24,715 nucleotides of DNA from JBDREF01 sp043820045 (GTDB lineage Bacteria > Planctomycetota > Phycisphaerae > Sedimentisphaerales > Anaerobacaceae), in assembly GCA_043820045.1 (NCBI GenBank), contig JBDREF010000103.1, positions 1-24,715 of the forward strand, written 5' to 3'. Each line of letters starts with the position of its first letter. The stretch's first letter is position 1. The notes beneath the pieces were generated by a model. It was given only the letters and a program-made list of their open reading frames with translations, searched no databases and had not been told where the DNA came from. Of the stretch, positions 15,374 through 24,625 are shown one piece after another. The position numbers were made by a program, and so were the translations under genes.

Positions 15374-17617
15374 TTAAGCAGTACCACCTGCAAGTTGAGC
15401 CTTCTTTTGATATCTACGGTATGACTTGAACTGCTCCTGGAAGTATCCGCCCTTTATCGCCCTTGCGCCAAAGAGCACGCAGCCGACCACTCTGGCGTTA
15501 ACATCCCTCAATTCTCGAATAGTCCTCTGTGCAGCACCTCTGCTTGTTGCGGCGGCATTGAACACCAGGAGCGTCGCATCAACGAGTCCGGCCAGCACTT
15601 TGGCATCGCTTACCAGCAGTGCGGGCGGGCCGTCAACTATAATATGATCGTAATTCCTGCCTTGTTCTCTCAGAAGCTCTTCCATGCGAGGACTCGCGAG
15701 CAGCTCCGCCGGATTGGCAGGCAGCGGACCGCAATCGATTATGTCGAGCCCCTCTATCCCACTGGGCCGCACCGCCTCGTCGGGGCCGCACTGGTGTGTG
15801 AGCACGCTGCTCAATCCGAAATCGTAGCGCCGCGCCGAATCTTCGGTTGGGACCTTCGCAAACAGAGTATGCAGATGGGGCTGTCTGAAGTTGGCGTCTA
15901 TCAGCAGCACTTTCTTGTCCGTAGCAACAAAGGTTGTGGCAAGATTGACCGCCACAGAAGTCTTACCGTCTCCCGCCATGCCGCTGCTTACAAGCAGGCT
16001 CTTCAACGACTCCGGCGAACCGGAGAGTTTCAGGTTCGCTCTGCATCGCCTGTATGACTCGCTCACCACGGAATAGGGCGCCAGACGCACTGCGTGACAA
16101 AGCTCAATTCGACGAACCTGCCTGTCCTCGGATGCATCCGGAATAACACCAAGAAGCGGAATTCGCAGGAACCTGGCCACGTCACTCGGTGTCCGCACGA
16201 GATCGTTAGCCAGCTCGATAAGAAACGTAAGGCCTATGCCGAGCAACAAGCCCAGTATAGTCCCGCTTGGAAACCAGAGCCACCACTGCCGCGAAAACAC
16301 CATTTCCAGGGGCCGTGGAGCCTGCCCGACTGCCAGCACCTTGGGTGTCTCCGGGGCATCGTGTACCATGGTCATTTTCTCAACCTGCTGTTTGATTGAG
16401 TCGAGCATTACGACTCTCTCGTCCCTGTCCTTCATGATCATCTCATATTCCACCCTGGCCTCGTCAAGATCCTTTTTCTTCGCCTCGGCTTCCTGCCTCA
16501 GTTTCTCCAAATGCTCGAATCTTTGTTTGAGAACGATTAAGCCGTCGCGTGCATTTTCGAGATTCGCCCGCCGGGTCTGCTCCCCAATTTCTATCTTCCT
16601 TGCTTCCCTTTCTCCTCTCGTCCTCTCTATGACCTTAGCCAGGTCCTGCACGTCACGGTGCTGTTCGCCGAACTTTGAGAGCTTGCCGGAGAGTTGGCCC
16701 TCCAGGAAGGCAAGCTGCTCGGCAAGCGAGATCATGACAGGATCTCTTTCTATTACAAACTGAACCTGCTCGGTGATCGGGCCTCTCGCCAGTTCCTCAA
16801 GATTGCCTATGTCCGCCTCAAGCTGCTTTATCGCCAGATCAAGCCTGTTTCTTTCAAGCTCCAGATCATTCAACTTTAGCGTGATGGTGTGTTGGAAATA
16901 GCGTCCTGCGGGTCTTTCGAGGTCGCTCAAGCCGGTTCGCGTACGAACCTGCTGTAAACTGTCCTCCAGTCTGTGCAAGTCTTGCATGACTTCATTCTGC
17001 CGGTTGCGAAGCATTCCCAGCTTATCGCTGACCTCGGCCTGTTCGGTGTTTGCTCGTTTGGCCAGAAACAAGCTTAGCATTTCGTTGACTATATCCGCCG
17101 TTTCCTGAGCCGAGCCGGAGGTCATCGATATCTCTACAAACTCGCTGTCTCTGTGGGCGTAAGCACCGAACTGTCTTTTCAGATACTTAAGGCGCTTTCT
17201 GTCCTTTTCCGCCGGCTTGCCCCGAAAACCTTCGTACCATTTCGTCTCTTTGACGTTGTCCCTTGCGAGCAAATCCTCCAGCGTGCTTTGCTGCTTAATC
17301 AGGCTGGCTATCGACTGGCGGTAATTGTACAGAATGTGCTCCTGCAGTTGAACCTGGCCGATGGTCATCGGATCGGTTTCTATCGGAGGCAAGACTTGAA
17401 TGTAGGTTCGGGCAGTATATCGCGGGAGATATTTTTTCAACAGCCACCAGGTCCCACCCCCGACTCCCAGACCCAGCACGGTGAGGAATATTATGAGAAA
17501 TATATGGCGTCGCAATATACCGAAAACCTCTTTCGGTGTCATTGAGGCAGCCGCAAGCGGCCTTGGCCCAGCCGACCTTGCCATCCCGTTCGAAGCTACG
17601 GGTTTTTGCTCCGCCAT
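15374..17617 (-). CDS. Wzc-type polysaccharide chain-length regulator fused to a BY-kinase
   Basis: This inner-membrane protein of 747 residues controls exopolysaccharide polymerisation and export. Residues 38-60 form the first membrane helix after a Wzz-type N-terminus. Residues about 190-420 are a long periplasmic coiled coil, and 446-468 the second helix. The cytoplasmic tyrosine kinase follows: Walker A 'SGMAGDGKTS' (545-554), Walker A' 'VLLIDANFRQP' (570-580) and Walker B 'IIVDGPP' (659-665). The tail 'GYFQEQFKSYRRYQKK' carries three tyrosines (725, 733, 736), a short autophosphorylation cluster. Fusion of kinase and adaptor is typical of Gram-negative Wzc, and the length is normal. No cognate Wzb phosphatase or Wza exporter lies in the window. 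GGAG is 7 bp before the ATG at 17617. A 7-bp hairpin lies in its leader. Confidence 0.92.
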   Translation of the reverse strand: MAEQKPVASNGMARSAGPRPLAAASMTPKEVFGILRRHIFLIIFLTVLGLGVGGGTWWLLKKYLPRYTARTYIQVLPPIETDPMTIGQVQLQEHILYNYRQSIASLIKQQSTLEDLLARDNVKETKWYEGFRGKPAEKDRKRLKYLKRQFGAYAHRDSEFVEISMTSGSAQETADIVNEMLSLFLAKRANTEQAEVSDKLGMLRNRQNEVMQDLHRLEDSLQQVRTRTGLSDLERPAGRYFQHTITLKLNDLELERNRLDLAIKQLEADIGNLEELARGPITEQVQFVIERDPVMISLAEQLAFLEGQLSGKLSKFGEQHRDVQDLAKVIERTRGEREARKIEIGEQTRRANLENARDGLIVLKQRFEHLEKLRQEAEAKKKDLDEARVEYEMIMKDRDERVVMLDSIKQQVEKMTMVHDAPETPKVLAVGQAPRPLEMVFSRQWWLWFPSGTILGLLLGIGLTFLIELANDLVRTPSDVARFLRIPLLGVIPDASEDRQVRRIELCHAVRLAPYSVVSESYRRCRANLKLSGSPESLKSLLVSSGMAGDGKTSVAVNLATTFVATDKKVLLIDANFRQPHLHTLFAKVPTEDSARRYDFGLSSVLTHQCGPDEAVRPSGIEGLDIIDCGPLPANPAELLASPRMEELLREQGRNYDHIIVDGPPALLVSDAKVLAGLVDATLLVFNAAATSRGAAQRTIRELRDVNARVVGCVLFGARAIKGGYFQEQFKSYRRYQKKAQLAGGTA

Positions 17618-17643
17618 TTTGGTCTCCGTTTGCGATTAACGAA

Positions 17644-17664
17644 ATAGAGCAAACATCGCTCTAT
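17644..17664 (-). other. Hairpin in the leader between the TPR gene and the BY-kinase gene
   Basis: ATAGAGC and GCTCTAT form a perfect 7-bp stem with a 7-base loop, 27 bp before the kinase start and 37 bp after the TPR stop. A U-tract is missing on the minus strand ('TTCGTTAATC' follows). It may adjust relative expression by RNA processing or protect a 3' end, rather than terminate fully. Confidence 0.4.
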
Positions 17665-17700
17665 GTACATTCAAATATCAACAGACTTTACCGCACGTCC

Positions 17701-20700
17701 CTACTGCGAAACACGCCCGATAGCGTCTTCGATTCGCTGCCTTGCCTTCTCCGGCAGCCTGTCGGCCCCAAGCTCCAACGCTTGTTTATAGGCGGCAAGC
17801 GCTTCAGGCTTCGCTCCGAGCTTTTCCTTTATCATGCCCTTATGCTCGTACACGCCCGCCGGAACATTAACCCTGTCCTGCTCATATTGCTGCAGCGATG
17901 CAGCCAGAAATTCAGCCGCCTCGGAGACTTTTCCGTTCTTGAGCAGCACATAAGCATAAGTATCCAGCACACCAGCGTCATCAGGCCTGGCGTCCAGCGT
18001 TTTTTTGGCGTATTCCAGAGCATCAGAGAGCCTTTCGTCATTTTCGGCAAGCAAATACGCCAAATTATTGAGAATAACGGTAACACCGGTATTATTCGGC
18101 ATTTTAGACAACAGACTTTCGTAATCTGCTATGGCCGTCTTTATATAATTCTTATCGGAACTTTCCTCGTAAGCCAGGACCAGAACCCCCGCCTTCTTGA
18201 CGGTAAAATCGACTTTAAGCAGGCTGCCACCGTCGGCAGCCTCGATACATTTGCTTATATAATTGATAGCTTTGCTATAATCGCGACCCATCTTTGCCAG
18301 GTTAAACATGGCAAGATTTGCGGCAAGCGAATTGGGATTACCCTGGAGTTTCTGGCTGCAATACTGCGAAACTTCATCTGCGCCAACGATAAAGTACATT
18401 CTGACCAGAACATCCGCAGCAAGCAATTCGTTATTGCCGGCTTTATCGACCGCTTTCCGGCAATACTCAACAGCGGTTGCCCTGTCGCCAAGTATCGCCT
18501 TCGCCTGGGCCATTCGCATAAACGCGACAGAAGCAAGAGGGCCGTCACTGTATGCGTTACACTCCTGAAAAACCTGGTTGAGCTTCTCCGGATTCCAGTT
18601 TGTCGCGTTGGGTTTTCCGGCCCCGACGATCAGAGCACTCAGATATCCATCGAACGCCGCCAGGTACAGCCCGTCCTGTATCTCTTTTCCCTCGTCCCGG
18701 CGGAGATTCAGCTCACGCCTGACCAGAAAGGCCTTGTGGTACAACTGTTCGGCTCTGTCGAACTGCCCGGTCTTGAGGGCAAAGTCGGCGGCCCGATTGA
18801 GCCAGTGCGCGCTGCCGGGAAACTTCTCGACAGTCTCTTCGTAGAGTTGTTCGAGTGCCTGTTTCCTGGTAAGCCGCAGGTAAATATTCTCGAGATAGCT
18901 CCTCGCCTCGAATGCGGCGCCGGGTGCTTCAGCAGCAGTCTTGAGTTCCGTAATCGCATCATCATACCGCTGCTTCTCCATGTACGTCCTGGCCAGGACA
19001 ATTCGAGTGGCAGGCTCATCGGACAAGAGCCTGCTTTTTCTGAGGTTTCCGATTGCACTGTCGTAATCTTCCCGGAAGAAATTTATCTCGCCTTTCAGCC
19101 GCCACGCCGCGGCGTTGTCCGGATCCATCTGGAGATTTCGATTCGCCAACTCCAGAGCCTTGTCCAACTGCCCCTTTCTCATTGCCAGCCACCCCTGGAG
19201 CAGGAGCATTCTCGGATCATTGGGATATCTCTCTTTAAAACTCTGCAGCTTGTGTTCCGCTTCCCTTATAAGACCGACCCGTAGAAACGAGTGAATTTGT
19301 GCGAGATTATTATCCGCCGTATTCTCAAGCGAGATCAGTCCCTCGGAATATTTCTTCACGGCCTCCCTGTCTGAGGTTCTTTCGGCGACCAGCAGCAATC
19401 CTCGCAACACGCCGCTGTCCTTTGTACCGCGATCGTACAATTGCTCCAGGACCCTCCCGGCGTCTTCATATTGGCCGGCTTGAAAGTAGTGGTCCCAAAG
19501 CAGCTTCTCGTCCTGCGATTCTTCCAGCAGCTTCCTGGCCTCCTCCCCCTGCCCTCTGAGGCGGAAGTATTCCGCGTAGTAATAGAGCAGCCGTTTGTCC
19601 TTCGGGTCCATTTTTCTGGCCTGCTCGAAAGCCGAGCCCGCTATAGCAAACAAGGCTTCCTTGCTTTCCGGGCCGGTTTCTTTGACGGCCACCTCCGTAG
19701 CCAACTTACCGAGCAACAATGCGTTGTCGATGTTCGGATTAGCCTGCTGCAAATCCTGCCTGATAGCTATCGCCTTGAGAGGCTCTGTTTCGGCAATGTA
19801 GTCCGCATATAGGCTGAGCAGGCCCAGATCGCCGGGATTGAGCGATATGGCTCTCAAGAGGGCGTCTCTTGCTTCACTTATCTGGCCGGGGGATACATTG
19901 CCACCAAGCTTCTGGTTACGCTGGTAGAGTGCATTGGCGGATATCCTTGCAATAGTACCGTCAGTGGGGTTGAAGGATGCCGCTCTGCGCAAATCATCCA
20001 TTGACGCATGGTCATTTCCAAGAGCAGCATAGATGCTGCTTCTTAGCATATAACCGTATGAGAACACAGGCTTCTGCTCCAGACATTCATTGGCCCTCAC
20101 CAGCGCCTCCTTAAAGTCGCCTTTGGCGGCGGCCAGACGCGTCGCAAAAACCTTGCCCTGGCAACCATCGAGATTCGCACGTCGGGCCGTCTCAACGACC
20201 TCTTCGCCCAGCTTCCAGTTCTCTGTTCCAAGTGCAATATCAAAAAGATGGTCCGCGGCAAGCGTCACGTGCTCGAGGGCGGAATCTTCAATTGACTCGC
20301 GCCCGGTGCCCATCTCCAGCGCCTTTCTCAAATGGCCGGTTGCGTTCTCAGGCTCGTTGTAGCCACGATAGAAAATCCCAAGCTGCACTTCCAGCCGAAT
20401 CGGGTCCGCAATACCGGACAACACCTGTTCCTCTATTTGCCTGAGCCGTTGCGGCGAAACTTCCGCCGGGCTTGGCTCTGCAAGTATCAGCTTGTAAACC
20501 AGGGCCGCGGCGTTTTCCGGAAAACGCTCAAGGAAACGATTGATTAAATCTATAGCCTGGTCCGTTTTGCCCAGCCCCACGCAATGCCTGCAAAGATCGA
20601 TCATGGAAGCCTCTTCAACGGCGTTTGGCTCCATCACCAGCAGCCTTTCCAGAAGCGAGGCTTCAACCTGTCTGTATTCCTCCAATTCTCTGGTCATGAA

Positions 20701-22662
20701 TTGGTCAACATCGGCCCCCGAACTGGCCTGCCTCTTCCTTTGGTTTATGACAAGGCGAGTGTGTCGAATCTTAGCCTGTGTCAGCGCCAGACGCAGTTTG
20801 ATTGTCTCCGGGTCATCGTCGGCTCCTTTAGCCAGCTCTCTCTCGGCCTCGGCGAACTGTCTGCCGCCAATGTAAGCCCTGATGCGAAGTTCCCGGCTTC
20901 TCGCAGTGGAACCGAAATACTCCTCGAAAGCCTCTATGTTCGTCATGGCATCCGGCCACCACTCCAGCTTCAGGACAACATCGACATAATCCAGGCGGGC
21001 TTGCGGCTTGATCTCGCCGATACCGGAATAGATCGCGCTTATCAGAAATTCCTTGGCGGCGCCAATTTCGGAAGTTTCCATAAATGTCTTCGCGAGTGTG
21101 TATGAGAGCTGTGAAAATTCAGGATCAGGCGGCCAGGGCGGTTCCGAGGGCTTGACTGATTTGAGTTCCGCATAGGCTGAGAATAACTCTCTGACGGCAG
21201 CCTGTTTGTCCCCCTTTGCGAGCTTGAGGATTCCCTTCCACAAGACAACACGCGGGTCCCCGGCGCTGCCGTGGAGCTGCTCAATCTGGTGTACAGCCTG
21301 TTCGAGACCGTCCAGCCAAACCTGCCTCTGAGCCGATTGACGCGGCTGACGAGATGCAAGTATCTGGTCGATATAGCAATTGCCCAGAAGGGCGTAGAGC
21401 CTGTATCTATTGCTCCTCTTTATGTAACGTGTGGGACCGGGCGTATCCCGTGCATCCGGCAAGGCAAGTGCGTTTCGGGCTATTTCCTCGGCTCTGTCTA
21501 TATCCGTCTGTCGGCCATAAATTGAGAACCTGCGATAGTGCAGGAATGCGGCGGTCAGCGAATAGGCAACGTTACTCGCATCCAGATTGACCGCCTCTTC
21601 GGCGGCCTCAACTGCTTTATCAAGAATTCCAGAGCCCAAACGAGGACCGGAATAAGCCGAGTAGGCCGAATAGAAATTGGAAGCCGCGGCATGAGCATCT
21701 GCACTCGATGCGAATCTCTGAACGAGAGAAAGGAATTCAGCTTCCAGTGATTTTAGCTGCTCCTTCAGAGCCTCGACGCTGCTGCCTCTGGCGAGCCTGA
21801 GTTTAAGCATCAGAAGATTGATGTGTGCTGTCGGGCTGTCGCCTGCGATCCGGATGGCCTGCTCCAAAAATGCGACGGCCTGTCTGGAAGCTTTCTCTTT
21901 TTCCTCGGCATTGCCTCTCGAAGCGGCAATCTCGCCTTTCTCGACAGCCGCTCTCGCCAAGAACCAGCAAGCATCGACATTATTCGGCTCAAGCTCCTGC
22001 ACTTTCTTCAAATCATCGACCGCCTGTTTAAGTGATTCATCTCTGTTCGTGACCGTCCCAAGGCTCGCCATTTCAAGGGCAGCCCTGCCTTTGAGCAGAT
22101 ACAGATACGGCCCCAGGCGTTGCCGGCCGGTGTGTACATGCGTGGAAAAGAAAGTGTCCCACTTCGACGTATCCTCTGCTAAGACAGCCGAGTCCTTTAG
22201 AACCTTCAGGAACTCCGATGCCTGCGTTTGTACATCCTGCCAGTACCTCGGGTGAGCACCGCTGTCTGCAAGTATATAGAAGTATTTCAGCCGACAGTAT
22301 CGAGCCTGCGCGTTGGCAGGATTCACCTTGACCAACTCGTCCCAGCACCCCAGGATGCCGGGCCATTCCTGGGTCTCAAAGTACATGTCGGCCATTTTGA
22401 GGAGTATTTCTTCCCTGAATGAATCCGTGTCTGCTCGGCCGTATGCAGCGCGGTAAGCACGTGCGGCCATCTTGTAGCTCTGCTCTTTTGACTGCTCGTC
22501 CGTGGCCTGGCGTGCTGTGATCAACGCCGCTTCAGCGTCTTTGATAAGCTCTTCGGGATCCTGGCTCATGTGCAGGATTAGACCTATCACCGCCAACAGC
22601 AATAACGCCGCAACCGAAGAGCCAATGAGCGCAACCTTCTTATTCAGCCTCCTATTTGCCAT
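17701..22662 (-). CDS. Giant membrane-anchored TPR protein of the exosortase/polysaccharide locus
   Basis: This 1653-residue protein has a basic N-terminus, one membrane helix (10-31) and no lipobox. A periplasmic region of tandem tetratricopeptide-like helical repeats fills the rest. Clear repeats include 'AAWRLKGEINFFREDYDSAI', 'RIVLARTYMEKQRYDDAITE' and 'AHWLNRAADFALKTGQFDRA'. The C-terminal set includes 'LNNLAYLLAENDERLSDALE' and 'VLDTYAYVLLKNGKVSEAAE'. By position it corresponds to the PEP-CTERM-system TPR protein (EpsP/PrsT type), but it is much longer than the usual 900 or so residues and uses a membrane anchor in place of a lipid. A scaffold for the polysaccharide synthesis and export machinery is the likely role, by inference. 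The long opposite-strand open frame 17536-19284 is not considered real. The Shine-Dalgarno is weak ('GGGG' 11 bp upstream). The gap to the EpsI-like gene upstream is 72 bp. Confidence 0.85.
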   Translation of the reverse strand: MANRRLNKKVALIGSSVAALLLLAVIGLILHMSQDPEELIKDAEAALITARQATDEQSKEQSYKMAARAYRAAYGRADTDSFREEILLKMADMYFETQEWPGILGCWDELVKVNPANAQARYCRLKYFYILADSGAHPRYWQDVQTQASEFLKVLKDSAVLAEDTSKWDTFFSTHVHTGRQRLGPYLYLLKGRAALEMASLGTVTNRDESLKQAVDDLKKVQELEPNNVDACWFLARAAVEKGEIAASRGNAEEKEKASRQAVAFLEQAIRIAGDSPTAHINLLMLKLRLARGSSVEALKEQLKSLEAEFLSLVQRFASSADAHAAASNFYSAYSAYSGPRLGSGILDKAVEAAEEAVNLDASNVAYSLTAAFLHYRRFSIYGRQTDIDRAEEIARNALALPDARDTPGPTRYIKRSNRYRLYALLGNCYIDQILASRQPRQSAQRQVWLDGLEQAVHQIEQLHGSAGDPRVVLWKGILKLAKGDKQAAVRELFSAYAELKSVKPSEPPWPPDPEFSQLSYTLAKTFMETSEIGAAKEFLISAIYSGIGEIKPQARLDYVDVVLKLEWWPDAMTNIEAFEEYFGSTARSRELRIRAYIGGRQFAEAERELAKGADDDPETIKLRLALTQAKIRHTRLVINQRKRQASSGADVDQFMTRELEEYRQVEASLLERLLVMEPNAVEEASMIDLCRHCVGLGKTDQAIDLINRFLERFPENAAALVYKLILAEPSPAEVSPQRLRQIEEQVLSGIADPIRLEVQLGIFYRGYNEPENATGHLRKALEMGTGRESIEDSALEHVTLAADHLFDIALGTENWKLGEEVVETARRANLDGCQGKVFATRLAAAKGDFKEALVRANECLEQKPVFSYGYMLRSSIYAALGNDHASMDDLRRAASFNPTDGTIARISANALYQRNQKLGGNVSPGQISEARDALLRAISLNPGDLGLLSLYADYIAETEPLKAIAIRQDLQQANPNIDNALLLGKLATEVAVKETGPESKEALFAIAGSAFEQARKMDPKDKRLLYYYAEYFRLRGQGEEARKLLEESQDEKLLWDHYFQAGQYEDAGRVLEQLYDRGTKDSGVLRGLLLVAERTSDREAVKKYSEGLISLENTADNNLAQIHSFLRVGLIREAEHKLQSFKERYPNDPRMLLLQGWLAMRKGQLDKALELANRNLQMDPDNAAAWRLKGEINFFREDYDSAIGNLRKSRLLSDEPATRIVLARTYMEKQRYDDAITELKTAAEAPGAAFEARSYLENIYLRLTRKQALEQLYEETVEKFPGSAHWLNRAADFALKTGQFDRAEQLYHKAFLVRRELNLRRDEGKEIQDGLYLAAFDGYLSALIVGAGKPNATNWNPEKLNQVFQECNAYSDGPLASVAFMRMAQAKAILGDRATAVEYCRKAVDKAGNNELLAADVLVRMYFIVGADEVSQYCSQKLQGNPNSLAANLAMFNLAKMGRDYSKAINYISKCIEAADGGSLLKVDFTVKKAGVLVLAYEESSDKNYIKTAIADYESLLSKMPNNTGVTVILNNLAYLLAENDERLSDALEYAKKTLDARPDDAGVLDTYAYVLLKNGKVSEAAEFLAASLQQYEQDRVNVPAGVYEHKGMIKEKLGAKPEALAAYKQALELGADRLPEKARQRIEDAIGRVSQ

Positions 22663-22734
22663 ATTTCGACCCCATCTTGTCAGTACTATGTTTCATCTTT
22701 GCCTGCACCTTCTCAGCAACACATACGCGTCTGT

Positions 22735-23493
22735 TTACTCTTCCCAATCAGGCAGATGCTCCCGCTCCAAAATCGGCAGTACCACCGCCAGCAACTTCTC
22801 ACTCGCCTCAAGGGCATCTTCTTTGCCCGGCGCAACAGAACTTCTGTTAAAAACCAGCTCCACCTTGCAAAAATACGACGCCTTCCCGAAAAGGTTCTTG
22901 TTTAGGGCCAACCGAGCATCTTCCCGGCTGCCGGCATATTGCCCGTTTACCTTGAAAAAGTACAGATTGGGTATTCTCGTATCGCTGCGCCAGAGACCGG
23001 CTTTCTTCGGGCCAAAAACAAGGTACTTTGCCGGCACTTTCATTTCAAATCCGGCGTGGTCGTCAATCTCAAGAGTCACAGAATCCGATCCGAGCTTTTG
23101 ATATCCGCCGCCGGTCCAACATTCTTCCGGGACGTGCGGAACCCTGTCCGGGAGCCGGTAGTAGGTGATAAACAACAAGCACTCTCTTACGGGGCTCTCG
23201 ATAGCCTGCTCGCTGTCCTGCATAACCCACTGAATGTAATCTTCCGTACCCAGCGCCTTCAACGTATCCTCATCAGTGATTTTCTCTTTCGAAACCACCA
23301 CATAAGGATTCAAATTCTCTCGATCCAGGAGTGCCAGAGACTTTTTCAACGGCAAAGGCTCCTTTTCGAAGACTATCCCGAGCTTTTTCATTGCAAAGGA
23401 CATCCCGCCGGCCGCTATCGCAAGAACCAGCACGCATATCACAAAAGCGGGCTGCAAATAGACCCTTAAGTTGTCTGTTTTATCCGGCATCAT
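22735..23493 (-). CDS. epsI: Exosortase-associated EpsI-like protein (DUF3485 type)
   Basis: The 252-residue protein has a single N-terminal membrane helix (about 14-35) and a periplasmic domain. 'PHVPEECWTGGGYQ' (119-132) corresponds to the conserved H-x-P-x-x-C-[YW] segment of EpsI proteins; H120 and C125 are the notable residues. 'CLLFITYYRLPDRVPH' just before it is also family-typical. In proteobacteria EpsI is fused to, or encoded next to, exosortase and is needed for polysaccharide production; its biochemical role is not settled. Its ATG overlaps the exosortase stop (ATGA, 4 bp), so the two are translationally coupled. A second ATG at 23490 is in frame. Confidence 0.85.
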   Translation of the reverse strand: MMPDKTDNLRVYLQPAFVICVLVLAIAAGGMSFAMKKLGIVFEKEPLPLKKSLALLDRENLNPYVVVSKEKITDEDTLKALGTEDYIQWVMQDSEQAIESPVRECLLFITYYRLPDRVPHVPEECWTGGGYQKLGSDSVTLEIDDHAGFEMKVPAKYLVFGPKKAGLWRSDTRIPNLYFFKVNGQYAGSREDARLALNKNLFGKASYFCKVELVFNRSSVAPGKEDALEASEKLLAVVLPILEREHLPDWEE

Positions 23494-24542
23494 ATATCAC
23501 GCTTGCGAATTACAACATCTTTCGCGGGAAGCTGCGACTCATCGATAAACAGACTCGACATGAACAACGCAAGAAGGCCGTACAGGGCAAAAGCCAAAGG
23601 CAACATAGCCAGGCCGAGCATATCGTGATAAATACCCTGCGCATACCTCGGGTGTATCAACACATAGATAAATCCCGTGACAGTCACCCGTACTATATTG
23701 CACAATATCGCTATCGGCACAGTACTCGCCAGAAGGACAATCCTCTGCCACAGCGGCCGGTGGTGCAGATATGCCATTGCAGCTCCAAGGGCCACAAAGG
23801 CCATAAGTAAACGCATCCCGCTGCAAGCCTCGGCTACGTCAAGGGCCGGCTCCAGAACCCTGCCCTTGTAGAACACATCGATGACCACCCCTCTCGCCGC
23901 AGCTTCCAGACCGGGAACCAGATTCAGCAATGTGCTTGCGATGGTTGCAGCCCATGCCCGCATTGGTATCGTCAGCGCCCTGTAATATCTCTCAGGCAGC
24001 GGTACCGCAAAGATCAGAAAGGCTATGGGCAGCCAGGTATGCTTAACCAGATTCCACCCGCCCAGGAACAAAACAATCGCTCCGAGTGTCGCTATCATAT
24101 CGATCGATGACAGGTAGCCATACTGGAGGTGCACCATATTGAAGGGATAGAGCAGAATCCCGCAAATCAAAAAGGCCAGGCCAAGATAGTTCGGCCCTGC
24201 ACGCAGATTCAGTATATCTGCCTTACGCTGGTTGACGAAGTATAAACTGAAGAGCGGAATCAGAAAACCGTGCGACCAACTGCTGTCGGCGAGCCATCCG
24301 CGCACAATCGAGCGAATTTCATTTCGAAAAAGGAAGCTGAACAGACCGCTTATTATCGCGATCCTGACGTAAGTGTGCAGTCCGAGTTCGCGCCACAGGC
24401 GCCTGTTTAATGGCGAACCTGCCCCATGCCCATCGGGCCTCATTCTGCCGTCTTCTTCAGCATCCTCATTTTTAAACTTACAACAAAATGGGAACCCGGC
24501 AAAAGGGGAGCCCCCTGCAATAGAAGGTGTGCTATTATCCAC
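23490..24542 (-). CDS. Exosortase (EpsH/Xrt-family transpeptidase)
   Basis: This polytopic inner-membrane protein of about 8 helices is predicted to cleave and re-anchor proteins with short C-terminal sorting signals (PEP-CTERM-like). The proposed active residues are present: C240 in 'AEACSGMRLL', R285 in 'CNIVRVTVTG' and H306 in 'GIYHDMLG'. 'SSWSHGFLIPL' (87-97) is the usual early motif and 'VPLPERYYRAL' (180-190) is also typical. The first 33 residues from the GTG at 24542 are Cys/Phe- then Asp/Glu-rich. They have no ribosome site and overlap a possible promoter, so the ATG at 24443 (317 residues, closer to family length) may be the true start; it too lacks a clear site. Subtype and substrates are unknown. 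It is followed by the EpsI-like gene with a 4-bp overlap. Confidence 0.9.
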   Translation of the reverse strand: MDNSTPSIAGGSPFAGFPFCCKFKNEDAEEDGRMRPDGHGAGSPLNRRLWRELGLHTYVRIAIISGLFSFLFRNEIRSIVRGWLADSSWSHGFLIPLFSLYFVNQRKADILNLRAGPNYLGLAFLICGILLYPFNMVHLQYGYLSSIDMIATLGAIVLFLGGWNLVKHTWLPIAFLIFAVPLPERYYRALTIPMRAWAATIASTLLNLVPGLEAAARGVVIDVFYKGRVLEPALDVAEACSGMRLLMAFVALGAAMAYLHHRPLWQRIVLLASTVPIAILCNIVRVTVTGFIYVLIHPRYAQGIYHDMLGLAMLPLAFALYGLLALFMSSLFIDESQLPAKDVVIRKRDI

Positions 24543-24568
24543 GATATTGAAAACTAATAGACAATCAA
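24541..24568 (-). promoter_or_regulatory. Weak candidate promoter of the exosortase operon
   Basis: TTGATT (24568-24563) and TATCGT (24546-24541) are 16 bp apart on the minus strand, each matching the consensus at four positions. Transcription would start near 24534, downstream of the GTG at 24542, which would imply translation from the ATG at 24443. The evidence is weak. Confidence 0.3.
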
Positions 24569-24600
24569 AAAGGTAGAACTCCGGAATAATTCCACAGTTC
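24567..24600 (-). terminator. Terminator-like hairpin between the partial upstream gene and the exosortase
   Basis: The minus strand carries a 25-nt near-perfect dyad (24600-24576): GAACT pairs AGTTC and GGAAT pairs ATTCC around a central base, with one mismatch zone of two bases. TACC and five T residues (24571-24567) follow. It lies 25 bp after the TAA at 24626-24628. It fits an intrinsic terminator for the upstream gene, although the stem is AT-rich and the U-run is slightly displaced. It could also serve as an operator. Confidence 0.5.
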
Positions 24601-24625
24601 CTCGCTCATCGCCTTACGCTTCCAC

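Noticed and set aside
17536..19284. 582-codon open frame on the plus strand opposite the TPR gene and the BY-kinase start
   Set aside because: It is a shadow. The minus-strand genes carry clear TPR repeats and kinase motifs, and this product has no recognisable domain. Long antisense frames arise when the real gene avoids TTA/CTA/TCA codons.
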